Positions 9,632-18,542 of a DNA stretch of 64,000 bases are shown piece after piece (the first letter of the stretch is position 1; the number at the start of each line of letters is the position of its first letter). The stretch is from Streptomyces sp. NBC_01429. GTDB taxonomy: Bacteria; Actinomycetota; Actinomycetes; Streptomycetales; Streptomycetaceae. Where the stretch lies: the NCBI RefSeq assembly GCF_036231945.1, contig NZ_CP109599.1, positions 3,194,501-3,258,500 on the forward strand, read 5' to 3'. Position numbers and translations under genes: made by a program. The notes under the pieces are model-generated. The model ran no database searches and was not told where the DNA came from. It saw only the letters and a program-made list of their open reading frames with translations.

Positions 9632-9952
9632 TCATCCGCATTTCTCCGAGGCAGGGCTCGCAGCCCCCGGCCACAATGCGACGTCGAGACCGTCCTCCAG
9701 CAGGCTCACGGTGACCACGTCGGGCCAGCTGATCCCGTTGAGCAGATTGACGATCGCCTGCCGGTTGACCCCGGTAAGGGTGGCGGCCTGCCGCAGGCTC
9801 AGCCCTCGCTCCTTCAGCCTCTCCCCGAGGGCGCGCGCGAGCGCCTGGACGACCCGAGCTTGAGGGTGACCGGTCATGATCGCGTGGGGCCACGCGTCCG
9901 GGTCCTCGGCAAGGTCCCTCGGCGTCGTACTGCGCTGGGTGCCACCGGGCAT
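9632..9952 (-). CDS. Small XRE-like helix-turn-helix protein
   Basis: 106 residues. The core ERGLSLRQAATLTGVNRQAI followed by VNLLNGISWPDVVTVSLLEDGL is a clear helix-turn-helix of the XRE/Cro type, with a short C-terminal tail. I start at the ATG at 9950-9952 (MPGGTQRS); the frame stays open upstream only as antisense of the next gene. It is divergent from the recombinase-like gene at 10046, and a GAACAAA/TTTGTTC palindrome lies between them, so it is a good candidate autorepressor and switch for that module. The DNA-binding role is inferred from the fold. Confidence 0.72.
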   Translation of the reverse strand: MPGGTQRSTTPRDLAEDPDAWPHAIMTGHPQARVVQALARALGERLKERGLSLRQAATLTGVNRQAIVNLLNGISWPDVVTVSLLEDGLDVALWPGAASPASEKCG

Positions 9953-9988
9953 CGAGATGCGCTCCTCCAGGTTGATGTGCACTATGTC

Positions 9989-10009
9989 GAACAAAGCGGC
10001 TATTTGTTC
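9989..10009. promoter_or_regulatory. Candidate operator palindrome
   Basis: GAACAAA at 9989-9995 and TTTGTTC at 10003-10009 form perfect 7-bp arms around a 7-bp spacer. It lies in the 93-bp gap between the divergent HTH gene and the recombinase-like gene, where an XRE repressor operator would be expected. AT-rich against its surroundings. Confidence 0.6.
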
Positions 10010-10045
10010 AGCCGGTATTCGTGGTGCATCGCGCTGGAGACCGAG

Positions 10046-10957
10046 ATGAGTCAGGCAATCCTGCGGTACCGCCCCAAGGACGCTCCTCCCGAGTGGGAGG
10101 CGGTGGCCGACGGGGTGCGTATGGTCGTCGCCACCGTCGCCGACCACGTTCCCTACCGGCTCACCACGGTGCTGGGCGTCATGGCGACCCTTGCCGTCAG
10201 CGCCGAGCGCGCAGGACTGGCACGCGATCCGGCTGTCTGGCTGGAACAAGGCACCATCACCCGCTCGCTCCTGCTGAATACAGACATCGCCCCAAACAGC
10301 ACGCAGACCTACGCCTCGATCCTGGCCCGCGTCCGGGAGACCCTCATCTGGGTCGAGCGCGGCGAAGCGCCCCGTCCTCACCTGAGTGGTGACCGCTCCC
10401 GCGCCGAGCCCTACGGCACCAGCGACCTGACCCGTCTGGACGTCTGGTCCAACAACCTTCCGCCGACCCCCACCGGCCAGGGCAATGGCAAGGCACTGCT
10501 GGCGCTCGGCGCCGGCTGCGGCCTGCCGCCCAAGGAGATGCTCACCGTGCGCGGCACCGACATCCACGTTTTGCCCAGCGACGCCGTCGTCGTCCACGTC
10601 CCGGAGACCGACCGGCTCATCGTGTGCCGCTCGCTGTGGGAGAAGACCCTCGCCAACCTCGCCCAGGCCGCCGGGGACAACTACCTGTACGCGCCCGACC
10701 GCCAAGTCCTTTACCCAAAGAACGCCATCAGCAACTGGGTCAAACGCACCAAGCCCGGCGATCCGAAGGTCCCAGCCCTGGACACCCGGCGCCTGCGCGC
10801 CACGTGGATCGTGTCGCTGTTGCGAGACCGTGTCCCGGCCGACCTGGTGGCCCGCGCGGCAGGAATGAAGACGACCGCCGCGCTCGCCCCCTACATGGCC
10901 TGGGTACCGGCGATCTCGCACGACGCCGCCGTACGTATGCTGCGCGGCTGGGCATGA
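10046..10957 (+). CDS. Tyrosine-recombinase-like protein (degenerate active site)
   Basis: 303 residues. The C-terminal half has the layout of phage-integrase catalytic domains: GCGLPPKEMLTVRGTDI corresponds to the box I region, TRRLRATWIVSLL (Arg251) to box II, and AAGMKTTAALAPYMAW (Tyr283) to the nucleophile region. The usual box I arginine is absent (GLPPKE instead of GLRxSE), and the box II HxLRH histidines are replaced by R and A. The N-terminal half is helical like a core-binding domain. Start chosen at ATG 10046. The stop overlaps the next start as ATGA, so it is translationally coupled to a DDE transposase-like protein. It may be a diverged recombinase or a DNA-binding derivative. Confidence 0.65.
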   Translation: MSQAILRYRPKDAPPEWEAVADGVRMVVATVADHVPYRLTTVLGVMATLAVSAERAGLARDPAVWLEQGTITRSLLLNTDIAPNSTQTYASILARVRETLIWVERGEAPRPHLSGDRSRAEPYGTSDLTRLDVWSNNLPPTPTGQGNGKALLALGAGCGLPPKEMLTVRGTDIHVLPSDAVVVHVPETDRLIVCRSLWEKTLANLAQAAGDNYLYAPDRQVLYPKNAISNWVKRTKPGDPKVPALDTRRLRATWIVSLLRDRVPADLVARAAGMKTTAALAPYMAWVPAISHDAAVRMLRGWA

Positions 10958-12717
10958 GGGCCCGCAGCGGGCAGCACCGGCCCGCCCCCTCACCGCACCC
11001 TTCCCAGCTGAACGACCGCCTCGTGCGGCAGGTCGTCGATCTCGTCCGGGCCAGCGGAGTCCTGGACGAACTCACGGTGCTGGAGGCCCGCCGCCCCGGC
11101 CCTCGCGGCCTCCGGTCGGAGACCGTACTGGTCGGTATGGTGCTGGCGGCACGGGAGTTGCGTAGCACCAACGTGGACGACGCCTGGGAGTGCGTGCAGT
11201 TCCGCCTGCGCAAGCCCTGGCTCAAGTACTTCGGGCTGACGGAAGTCGACCGTACGGACGTCGAGGCGACGCGTGCGTCGGCCAAGCGCTTCTACGATGC
11301 CTGGTCGCGCATCACGACGGTGCTTGACCCGGCCCGCTACGACCGCCGGACCCGTATGCCACGCAATCAGGCCGTCACCTATCGGCGCGCCTGGCTGCAC
11401 CGGACACACCACGACTCGACGCCGGCCCTGTCGCGGATCGCCAACAAGTTGGTGCTCACACCCGTACGCACCGCGGTTGCCCGCGGGCTGATGGACGACT
11501 GGGCCGGCGACCTGTCGGTGGACGCCACCGCCCTTCCCACCTGGGCCCGCCACAGCACGAAGCGCCGCGCCTCGCTCGAAGTGAGTGCGGGCGTGCACGT
11601 TTCCGGCGGCGGCCACAAGACCTTCGGCTACAGCGCCACGCTGCTGGTCGCCGGTCATGCCGATGCGTCCCGCGCCGGCCGCTATCCCCAGCTGTGCATG
11701 GGCATGTCCGTGCACACACCCGGCAAGCAGATCGGCCCCCAGGCCGTACGCCTGCTCCAGATCGTCAAGCGTCTGTGGCCCATCCAGGGGTACCTGGCCG
11801 GGGACCTCGCCTACTCCGGCGCCAAGGTCGAAAACTTTCACGACCCCGTACGTGCCGTCGGCTACAAACCCGTTCTCGACTACAAGACCACCATGGTCCG
11901 CAAGGACAAGAACGCCGTCGAAGGCACCCTCGCCATCGCGGGCGACCTCCTCTGTCCCCACACCCCCCAACGGATCATCGATACCTATCACCGCATGGCC
12001 GCCGCCAAGCAGAGCAAGACCCGCGAGGAACTCCTGCCCGAGATGCTGGAGGCAGACTCCTACGTCCTCCCGCTGAAACAGGCCGCCGACCACCGCGGTC
12101 TGGAACGCCGCCAGTGCCCCGCCGCCGGCACCAGCCCCCGCGTCACCTGCCCCTGGGCCCAGGAACGCGACGCCTCCGGCGCCCACCGGCGCCGAGGCCA
12201 CACAGCACGCCGCCCTGTCCGAGGCCGGCCCCACACGATCGATCTGACCAACCGCCGCGCCAGACAGGCCCATCCGGACGCGAAACCGACCGTGCGCCCA
12301 CCGGAACGCCCCGCCCACCAGCGTCCGGCCATCTGCCAGCAGTCCACGATCACCGTGCCGGTCGACATCATGCCCAAGCTCCGCCAGGACCTGCCCTGGG
12401 GTCGAGAGGCCTGGCAGCGTGCCTACCGCAGCCTGCGCAGCCACGTCGAAGGACTCAACGGCCGCGCCAAGAACGTCGACACCTTTCTGCACTCCCGCGA
12501 AAAGCGGCAGAGCCGGGGCCGCGTCGCCCAGACACTGCTCAGCGCCATTCAGCTCATGGTCGAGAACCTGAGGACCATCGAGTCCTTCCTGCGCGACCAG
12601 CGCCTGTGGAAAGAAGAGAACTACACCCTCGGCCACATTCCCGAGACCCCGGACCCGTACGAGGACCCTGTCGAGGAAGCGGGAGGAGACAACTCCGTCC
12701 CGCCGCCCGAATCGTAG
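10954..12717 (+). CDS. DDE transposase-like protein
   Basis: 587 residues. A DDE triad can be proposed: Asp190 in LSVDATALPTWA, Asp284 in YLAGDLAYSG, and Glu499 in SHVEGLNGRAKN, with an R-rich insertion between the last two (about 385-450). The N-terminus (LNDRLVRQVVDLVRASGVLDEL) and the sequence around residues 70-130 are helical. The ATG overlaps the stop of the recombinase-like gene. No terminal inverted repeats of an ordinary insertion sequence were found around it. The role as a transposase is inferred from the triad; it may instead be the partner of the recombinase-like protein in an unclassified element. Confidence 0.65.
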   Translation: MRARSGQHRPAPSPHPSQLNDRLVRQVVDLVRASGVLDELTVLEARRPGPRGLRSETVLVGMVLAARELRSTNVDDAWECVQFRLRKPWLKYFGLTEVDRTDVEATRASAKRFYDAWSRITTVLDPARYDRRTRMPRNQAVTYRRAWLHRTHHDSTPALSRIANKLVLTPVRTAVARGLMDDWAGDLSVDATALPTWARHSTKRRASLEVSAGVHVSGGGHKTFGYSATLLVAGHADASRAGRYPQLCMGMSVHTPGKQIGPQAVRLLQIVKRLWPIQGYLAGDLAYSGAKVENFHDPVRAVGYKPVLDYKTTMVRKDKNAVEGTLAIAGDLLCPHTPQRIIDTYHRMAAAKQSKTREELLPEMLEADSYVLPLKQAADHRGLERRQCPAAGTSPRVTCPWAQERDASGAHRRRGHTARRPVRGRPHTIDLTNRRARQAHPDAKPTVRPPERPAHQRPAICQQSTITVPVDIMPKLRQDLPWGREAWQRAYRSLRSHVEGLNGRAKNVDTFLHSREKRQSRGRVAQTLLSAIQLMVENLRTIESFLRDQRLWKEENYTLGHIPETPDPYEDPVEEAGGDNSVPPPES

Positions 12718-12970
12718 AAGCGGCTTCGTCGGAGCAGGCGCAACCACACAGCTGTCAGCGCGCCGCAGGACCACCCGAGTCCTGCGGCCGCTTCGCCATG
12801 CCCGCACAACCACAGCCAGCTCCGCTCACCGTGCCCACGGCGCCGGACCGGGCTTCCCCGAGCGGCATCCGCGTCGTACCAAGCCTGATAACCACGAAAT
12901 CCCGCCCAGTTGAAGTAACTGGACGGGATCTCGTGAACCCTTCACGAGCTAACTCGTGAACGGCCCGCGG
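12718..12970. terminator. Junction region with two hairpins beside tRNA-Ala
   Basis: No gene is seen. An 11-bp stem with one mismatch (12901-12911 and 12917-12927) probably ends the DDE gene transcript. A perfect 8-bp stem CTCGTGAA/TTCACGAG (12930-12948) lies just beyond the tRNA 3' end and could terminate the tRNA; CTCGTGAA recurs at 12953. This is where the island meets the core chromosome. Confidence 0.5.
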
Positions 12971-13044
12971 TGGACCTGAGGGGATTTGAACCCCTGACCC
13001 CCTCGATGCGAACGAGGTGCGCTACCAGTCTGCGCCACAGGCCC
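12971..13044 (-). tRNA. tRNA-Ala (anticodon CGC)
   Basis: 74 nt on the minus strand. The acceptor stem GGGCCTG pairs with CAGGTCC, the anticodon stem CCTCG/CGAGG encloses loop TTCGCAT with anticodon CGC, and the T arm is AGGGG-TTCAAAT-CCCCT. CCA is not encoded. Its 3' end faces the accessory region at 1-12970, the usual geometry for a tRNA used as an integration site. Confidence 0.93.
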
Positions 13045-13147
13045 TTGCAACGAGTGAAACTTTAGCACCCCTGGGGCCGTGCTCGGAAATCCGTCAGTGG
13101 CTGGTCACGGGCGCGGCCGTGCCGCTCGGGGCCTCCGGGCTCGGGTG

Positions 13148-14293
13148 TCACTCGTTGGCGGCGCGGGGGCGGGTGTCTTCGTCGTACTGGTCGAAGAGGG
13201 GGGTCCTGCCTCGGTCGCGGCCGCGGCGCGGGGCCGGAGGGGACGGGGCCGGGACCGCGTCGGGGGTGGGGGTGGGCTCGGCCGTGGAGGAGCGGGCCGC
13301 GCTCCAGGTCTCCGGGTCGGTCACGTCCACGCCACCGGAGGCCCGGGGGGCGACCGGGGCGGTGACGTAGGTGGGCAGCGGGACCGGGACCGGCTCCCAG
13401 CTGTCGCCCCGGGCGGGACCGCGTTCACGCTGCTGGTCGACCCATTCCGCGTGGTCGGTCTGCTCGACCAGGGCGCGGCGGCCCGCCTCCTGGGGTGAGA
13501 CCGCGGGAACGGGCTCGGGTTCGGGCTCGGGGCGAGGTTCGGGCTCCTGTTCGGGCTCGCCGGTGGCGGCCGAGGCGGGCTGGTGGCGGCGCGGGCGGTT
13601 CTCGCGGAGGCGCTGGGCGGCGGCCTCGGCCCTGCGCCGGTCCATCGTGAACGCGAAGCGGCGCCGTTCCTGGCCGCGCAGATGCACGATGTACGTGCTC
13701 AGCAGGACGGCCGGAACCGCCGGCGCCCACAGGAGGCCCAGTCCGCCGACCGCGGCGACGACCGCGCCGAGCGTGAAGGTGAAGAAGAGGACGACGGTGG
13801 TACGGCGCCGGCGCGCGAGGACCTGCGAGCGCTGCGCGCGCCGGGCTCGCTCCGCCGCCGTACCCGAGGGGCGAGCCCGCCGCTCGCGCCGGGCTCGTCG
13901 TTCCTGCGACGGCTCGGGCGGAGCGGGGCGCTCGGGGCGGAGCGGAGAGGGTTCGGGCGCGGGTCGGGGCACCGTACGCGAGGGCGGGTGGATCTCCATC
14001 CGTACCTCGGTGTGGTCCCGGGGCGCGGAGAAGGACCGGACGTCCACGGAGCTGATCGATTCCGTACGACTGTCCGGTTCCCCGTCGGTCCCCGCCTCCT
14101 CGGCACGTCCCTGAAGCTCCTTGGCGTAACGGCGCTCCATGGCCGCCCTTCCGGACAGCAGCCGGATGGCGGTGCTGAAGCGTTCCGTCGGACGCGCCTC
14201 ATTCAGCTCGTCCTGCCTGCGGAGCCACATCGGCACCAAGTAGGCGGCCCAAGCCCCGACGATGACTGCGTAGATGAGGCCGCTGCTGCTCAC
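13148..14293 (-). CDS. sepX: SepX/GlpR-type divisome membrane protein
   Basis: 381 residues. It starts with a transmembrane helix (GLIYAVIVGAWAAYLVPMWL) followed directly by the conserved RRQDELNEARPTERFSTAIR. Two further hydrophobic helices lie around residues 160-200 (VVLFFTFTLGAVVAAVGGL and PAVPAVLLSTYIV), and the tail is rich in Pro, Glu and Arg. This matches SepX of Streptomyces and the membrane receptor GlpR of corynebacteria, which hold divisome components at the membrane. It is followed on the same strand by rimJ, mog, moaC, moeA and galU; the galU-moeA-rimJ-glpR order is the conserved actinobacterial arrangement. Start is a GTG. Confidence 0.8.
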   Translation of the reverse strand: MSSSGLIYAVIVGAWAAYLVPMWLRRQDELNEARPTERFSTAIRLLSGRAAMERRYAKELQGRAEEAGTDGEPDSRTESISSVDVRSFSAPRDHTEVRMEIHPPSRTVPRPAPEPSPLRPERPAPPEPSQERRARRERRARPSGTAAERARRAQRSQVLARRRRTTVVLFFTFTLGAVVAAVGGLGLLWAPAVPAVLLSTYIVHLRGQERRRFAFTMDRRRAEAAAQRLRENRPRRHQPASAATGEPEQEPEPRPEPEPEPVPAVSPQEAGRRALVEQTDHAEWVDQQRERGPARGDSWEPVPVPLPTYVTAPVAPRASGGVDVTDPETWSAARSSTAEPTPTPDAVPAPSPPAPRRGRDRGRTPLFDQYDEDTRPRAANE

Positions 14294-14430
14294 GTTTCAC
14301 ACCGTAGAGGGGTTCGCACGGCGGCATCCGCCAATTGAGCCGGTGTGTCGCACGATCTGGCTGATATCACGGACTTTTTTTATGATGTTTCGGATCGATT
14401 TACGATCATATCGAAACCAATATCGAACAC

Positions 14431-15060
14431 TTATTTCATTTTCTGATTGTTCTCCGGGCGTCTCTGCCGCCACCGGTGGAGCAGCCCCTCCGGCACCTCC
14501 TCCGCCGTGAGCACATAGACGAGATGATCCCGCCACGCGCCGTCGATGTGGAGATAGCGCGGACGCAGCCCCTCCTCGCGGAATCCGAGCTTGTCGACCA
14601 CCCTGCGGCTCGGCCCGTTCTCCGGCCGGATGCAGACCTCGACGCGGTGCAGCCCCACCGACCGGAAGCAGTGGTCGACGGCGAGGGCGACGGCCGTCGG
14701 CATGACACCACGCCCCGCGACCTCGCGGTCCACCCAGTAGCCGACATGTCCCGAGCACATCGAGCCCCAGGTGATCCCGGCGACCGTCAACTGCCCGACC
14801 AGCCGCCCCTGGTACTCGATGACGAACGGCAGCATCCGGCCGGCGGCGGCCTCGGCGCGCAGATGGCGGACCATCTGGCGGTACGTGGGCCGCCGGGCTC
14901 CGGGGGCGCCGGGGGGCGGCGGCGGAATCGTCGCTTCCCAGGGACGCAGCCAGTCGCGGTTGCGCCGGTTCACCTCGCGCCAGGCGGCCTGGTCGCGCAG
15001 CTTTATCGGGCGCAGGACGACATCGCCGTTCGCCAGGGTCACGGGCCAGGCCGGGTTCAT
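14431..15060 (-). CDS. RimJ-like GNAT N-acetyltransferase
   Basis: 209 residues with GNAT-fold motifs: LRPIKLRDQAAWREVNRRN at the N-terminus, the acetyl-CoA region GYWVDREVAGRGVMPTAVALAVDH, and RVEVCIRPENGPSRRVVDKLGF near the end. This is the RimJ/RimL subfamily, whose known members acetylate ribosomal-protein N-termini; the substrate here is unknown. The ATG overlaps the mog stop (ATGA), so it is translationally coupled. Between it and sepX lies a strikingly AT-rich stretch (about 14370-14455) that may hold the sepX promoter. Confidence 0.85.
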   Translation of the reverse strand: MNPAWPVTLANGDVVLRPIKLRDQAAWREVNRRNRDWLRPWEATIPPPPPGAPGARRPTYRQMVRHLRAEAAAGRMLPFVIEYQGRLVGQLTVAGITWGSMCSGHVGYWVDREVAGRGVMPTAVALAVDHCFRSVGLHRVEVCIRPENGPSRRVVDKLGFREEGLRPRYLHIDGAWRDHLVYVLTAEEVPEGLLHRWRQRRPENNQKMK

Positions 15061-15578
15061 CCGGACGTACGGGTGTGATCGCCGCCGTGGATCTGCTCCA
15101 CGGCATGGACGAGCAGCCGTTCGAGCACGGCGAGGCCGTCGCGCACACCGCCGGTCGAGCCCGGCAGGTTCACGATCAGCGTTCCTCCCGCCACGCCCGC
15201 CACGCCCCGGGAGAGCGCGGCGGTGGGGACCTTGAGGACGCCCTCGGCGCGGATCGCCTCGGGGATGCCCGGGATCTCGTAGTCGACGACGCGCCGGGTG
15301 ACGTCCGGGGTGCGGTCCGTCGGCGAGAGGCCGGTGCCGCCGGTCGTGAGGATCACGTCGTACGCGGCGGCCACGCCGTCGCGCAGCGCCCGCTCGACCG
15401 GATCACCGTCGGGAACGACCCGCGGTCCGTCGACCGCGAAGCCGAGCGCGGCCAGGCCGTCGGCCAGGATCGGGCCCCCTCGGTCGGCGTAGACGCCTGC
15501 CGAGGCGCGGTTGGAGGCCGTGACGACCAGGGCCCGGTACGGCGCCACCGCCGTCTCGTGTCTCGCCGGTCCGCTCAT
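15057..15578 (-). CDS. mog: Molybdopterin adenylyltransferase (Mog/MoaB family)
   Basis: 173 residues of the MogA/MoaB family, which adenylates molybdopterin before metal insertion. Visible motifs include [16 protein letters not shown] at the N-terminus, [19 protein letters not shown] in the centre and [16 protein letters not shown] near the C-terminus. It overlaps both neighbours by ATGA (moaC upstream, rimJ downstream). With moaC and moeA it forms a molybdenum-cofactor block inside the divisome cluster. Confidence 0.88.
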   Translation of the reverse strand: MSGPARHETAVAPYRALVVTASNRASAGVYADRGGPILADGLAALGFAVDGPRVVPDGDPVERALRDGVAAAYDVILTTGGTGLSPTDRTPDVTRRVVDYEIPGIPEAIRAEGVLKVPTAALSRGVAGVAGGTLIVNLPGSTGGVRDGLAVLERLLVHAVEQIHGGDHTRTSG

Positions 15579-16135
15579 GCCGTACCACCCCCGGCGCGCT
15601 CGGGGCGGGTCCAGGTGCCGGACCTGCCCCCGGTCTTCTCCTCGACCCGTACGTCCGTGATGACCGCGCCCTTGTCGACCGCCTTCACCATGTCGACCAC
15701 GGTCAGCGCGGCCACCGACACCGCTGTCAGGGCCTCCATCTCGACGCCCGTGCGGTCGGTGGTCCTGACCGTCGCCAGGATCTCGACGGCGTCGTCGGCG
15801 ACGCTGAGGTCGAGCGTGACGCCCGAGACGGCCAGCGGGTGGCAGAGCGGGATCAGGTCGGGGGTCCGTTTGGCGCCCATGATGCCGGCGATACGGGCCG
15901 TGGCGAGGGCGTCGCCCTTGGGCACTCCCCCGCCCCTGAGAAGCTCCACGACGCGCGGCGAGACGCGCACCCGGCCACTGGCACGCGCCGTGCGCGCCGT
16001 GATCTCCTTCTCCGAGACATCGACCATGCGGGCCGCGCCCGACTCGTCGATGTGCGTCAGGCCGTCGATACCGTCACTGCCGTCGCTGTCCTGCTGATGG
16101 GGTCCGGGGGTCTCCCCCCGGGAAAACACGGTCAT
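15575..16135 (-). CDS. moaC: Cyclic pyranopterin monophosphate synthase accessory protein MoaC
   Basis: 186 residues from the ATG at 16135 ([11 protein letters not shown]), which has GGGAG upstream; a longer frame begins at 16198. Family landmarks are [27 protein letters not shown] (substrate pocket) and [23 protein letters not shown]. MoaC forms cyclic pyranopterin monophosphate in molybdenum-cofactor synthesis. The stop overlaps the mog start. Confidence 0.9.
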   Translation of the reverse strand: MTVFSRGETPGPHQQDSDGSDGIDGLTHIDESGAARMVDVSEKEITARTARASGRVRVSPRVVELLRGGGVPKGDALATARIAGIMGAKRTPDLIPLCHPLAVSGVTLDLSVADDAVEILATVRTTDRTGVEMEALTAVSVAALTVVDMVKAVDKGAVITDVRVEEKTGGRSGTWTRPERAGGGTA

Positions 16136-16208
16136 TCGCTGCTGGCGCTCCCGGTCCGGGCCCGACAGGGCCTGTGTGGGCAGACACGGTACCGCCACCG
16201 CGCGGTGC

Positions 16209-17543
16209 TCAGCCGATCAGGATCACGTCAACCTCCGTGCCGGGCTCCACGGAGACGGTCTCCTCGGGCACCACGATCAGCGCGTCGGCATGGGCGAGAG
16301 CGGCGACAAGATGCGAGCCCGCACCGCCGACGGGGGCGATCGTGCCCGCCTCGGCGTCGTACGTACCGCGCAGGAACTGGCGGCGGCCCGCCGGTGACGA
16401 CACCGCCCCTTCGGTCGCGAGTGTCGCGCGGACCACCGGGCGGTGGACATCCTGGAGCCCCATCAGGGCGCGGATCGCGGGGCGCGCGAACAGTTCGAAC
16501 GAGACGTACGACGACACCGGGTTGCCGGGGAGGGCGAGCAGCGGGGTGTGCTCGGGGCCGATCGAGCCGAAGCCCTGGGGCTTGCCGGGCTGCATCGCGA
16601 GCTTGCGGAAGTCGACCCCGCTGCCCGCCTCGTCCTCGTCCCCGACCGAGGAGAGGGCCTCCTTGACGACGTCGTACGCCCCGACGCTGACACCGCCCGT
16701 GGTGATGACGAGGTCGGCACGGATCAGCTGGTCCTCGATGGCGGCGCGCAGTTCGTCCGCGTCGTCGGTGACGGCGCCCACGCGGTAGGCGATGGCGCCC
16801 GCGTCCCGGGCCGCGGCGGTGAGGGCGAAGCTGTTGGAGTCGTAGATCTGGCCCTCGCCGAGCGTCTCGCCCGGCTGGATCAGCTCGCTGCCGGTGGAGA
16901 GCACGACCACGCGCGGGCGCGGGTGGACCAGGACCCTGCCCCGGCCGATGGCGGCGAGCAGTCCGATCTGGGGCGGGCCAAGCACCGTACCGGCCTCCAG
17001 GGCGAGGTCACCGGCGCGCACATCGCTGCCGCTCGCGCGGACATGGGCGCGGGGCTCGGCCGGGCGGTGGACCCGCACCTCGCCGCTCGCGCCGTCGCGG
17101 GACGCGCCCGCCGGGCGCATCGAGGTGACCGCTCCGCCGCCCGCGCCGCCGTCGGTCCACTCCACCGGCACGACGGCCTCGGCGCCGGGCGGCAGCGGGG
17201 CGCCGGTCATGATGCGGGCGGCCTGCCCCGGGCCGACCTCGGGCAAGGAGCCGCTGCCCGCCGCGACATCGCCGATGACGGTCAGTACGGCCGGGAACTC
17301 CTCGGTGGCTCCCACGAGATCGGCCGTGCGGACCGCGTAGCCGTCCATGGAACTGTTGTCGAACGGCGGCAGGGCCACCGGCACCATGACGTCCTCGACG
17401 AGAACGCAGCCCTGCGCGTCGGGCAGTTGCAGCTCGATGGGGTCGAGCGGGCGGACCGTCGCCAGGATGTCCGCCAGATGCTCCTCCACCGACCAGAGCT
17501 GATCGCGGACGGGCGCGGGTGCCGGGTCTGCCGTGCTGCTCAA
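16209..17543 (-). CDS. moeA: MoeA / gephyrin-like protein (Glp)
   Basis: 444 residues with the MoeA architecture: an N-terminal MoeA domain ([28 protein letters not shown]), a MoCF-binding domain ([46 protein letters not shown]) and a C-terminal barrel. Known MoeA inserts molybdate into adenylated molybdopterin. Because it sits between galU and the sepX block, it is equally a candidate for the gephyrin-like division protein Glp, which binds FtsZ and its membrane receptor GlpR in corynebacteria. It is separated from galU by three bases. Confidence 0.88.
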   Translation of the reverse strand: MSSTADPAPAPVRDQLWSVEEHLADILATVRPLDPIELQLPDAQGCVLVEDVMVPVALPPFDNSSMDGYAVRTADLVGATEEFPAVLTVIGDVAAGSGSLPEVGPGQAARIMTGAPLPPGAEAVVPVEWTDGGAGGGAVTSMRPAGASRDGASGEVRVHRPAEPRAHVRASGSDVRAGDLALEAGTVLGPPQIGLLAAIGRGRVLVHPRPRVVVLSTGSELIQPGETLGEGQIYDSNSFALTAAARDAGAIAYRVGAVTDDADELRAAIEDQLIRADLVITTGGVSVGAYDVVKEALSSVGDEDEAGSGVDFRKLAMQPGKPQGFGSIGPEHTPLLALPGNPVSSYVSFELFARPAIRALMGLQDVHRPVVRATLATEGAVSSPAGRRQFLRGTYDAEAGTIAPVGGAGSHLVAALAHADALIVVPEETVSVEPGTEVDVILIG

Positions 17544-17546
17544 GTG

Positions 17547-18449
17547 CTACATCTCCTCGCTGACGTAACTGCGGAGCCAGGTCCGGAAGTCCGGTCCCAG
17601 GTCTTCACGTTCGCATGCGAGTCTGACAATGGCACGCAGATAGTCGCCCCGGTCACCGGTGTCATAGCGGCGGCCCTGGAAAACGACGCCGTGGACCGGT
17701 CCGCCCACCTTCTCGTCGGCGGAGAGCTGCTGGAGGGCGTCGGTGAGCTGGATCTCACCTCCGCGGCCCGGCTCGGTCTTGCGCAGTATCTCGAAGACGG
17801 CCGGGTCCAGCACGTAGCGGCCGATGATGGCGTAGTTGCTGGGGGCGTCGGCGGCGTCGGGCTTCTCGACCAGGTCGTGGACCTTGACGACGTCCGGGTC
17901 GTCCGTGGCCTCGACCGCGGCGCATCCGTACAGATGGATCTGCGCCGGGTCGACCTCCATGAGGGCGACGACGCTGCCGCCCTCCCGCTCCTGGATCTCG
18001 ACCATCCGGGCCAGCAGCGGGTCGCGCGGATCGATCAGGTCGTCACCGAGCAGGACCGCGAAGGGCTCGTCGCCGACGTGCGGAGCGGCGCACAGCACGG
18101 CGTGGCCGAGGCCCCTGGGGTCGCCCTGGCGCACGTAGTGCATGGTGGCGAGGTCGCTGGACTCCTGGACCTTGGCGAGGCGTTCGGTGTCGCCCTTGAG
18201 CGTGAGCGCCTGCTCCAGCTCGTAGTTCCGGTCGAAGTGGTCCTCAAGAGGGCGCTTGTTGCGGCCGGTGACCATGAGGACGTCGGAGAGCCCGGCGGCC
18301 ACCGCCTCCTCCACCACGTACTGGATCGCCGGCTTGTCGACGACCGGCAGCATCTCCTTGGGAGTGGCCTTGGTGGCGGGCAGGAAGCGGGTGCCGAGGC
18401 CGGCGGCGGGGATGACAGCCTTGGTGATCCTGGAGGGCGAGTGAGTCAT
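17547..18449 (-). CDS. galU: UTP-glucose-1-phosphate uridylyltransferase
   Basis: 300 residues, full length. The nucleotide-binding signature AAGLGTRFLPATKATPKEML is near the N-terminus, followed by KPAIQYVVEEAV, VLLGDDLI and LVEKP motifs typical of GalU. It makes UDP-glucose for cell wall, glycogen and trehalose pathways. I started at ATG 18447-18449 (MTHSPSRITKAVIPAAG); the longer open frame upstream overlaps the divergent folate gene and is an artefact. Confidence 0.93.
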   Translation of the reverse strand: MTHSPSRITKAVIPAAGLGTRFLPATKATPKEMLPVVDKPAIQYVVEEAVAAGLSDVLMVTGRNKRPLEDHFDRNYELEQALTLKGDTERLAKVQESSDLATMHYVRQGDPRGLGHAVLCAAPHVGDEPFAVLLGDDLIDPRDPLLARMVEIQEREGGSVVALMEVDPAQIHLYGCAAVEATDDPDVVKVHDLVEKPDAADAPSNYAIIGRYVLDPAVFEILRKTEPGRGGEIQLTDALQQLSADEKVGGPVHGVVFQGRRYDTGDRGDYLRAIVRLACEREDLGPDFRTWLRSYVSEEM

Positions 18450-18542
18450 ACGGCGAACCCTATCCGGCCAGTATGGGCGGAAGATGATACTCCGGTTAAC
18501 TTTCGGCTCATACGCTCTCATATACGAGGTTTGTGATGGCTT

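Noticed and set aside
10990..12813. 607-residue minus-strand open frame
   Set aside because: Antisense of the DDE-like gene, whose catalytic residues and ATGA coupling support the plus strand.
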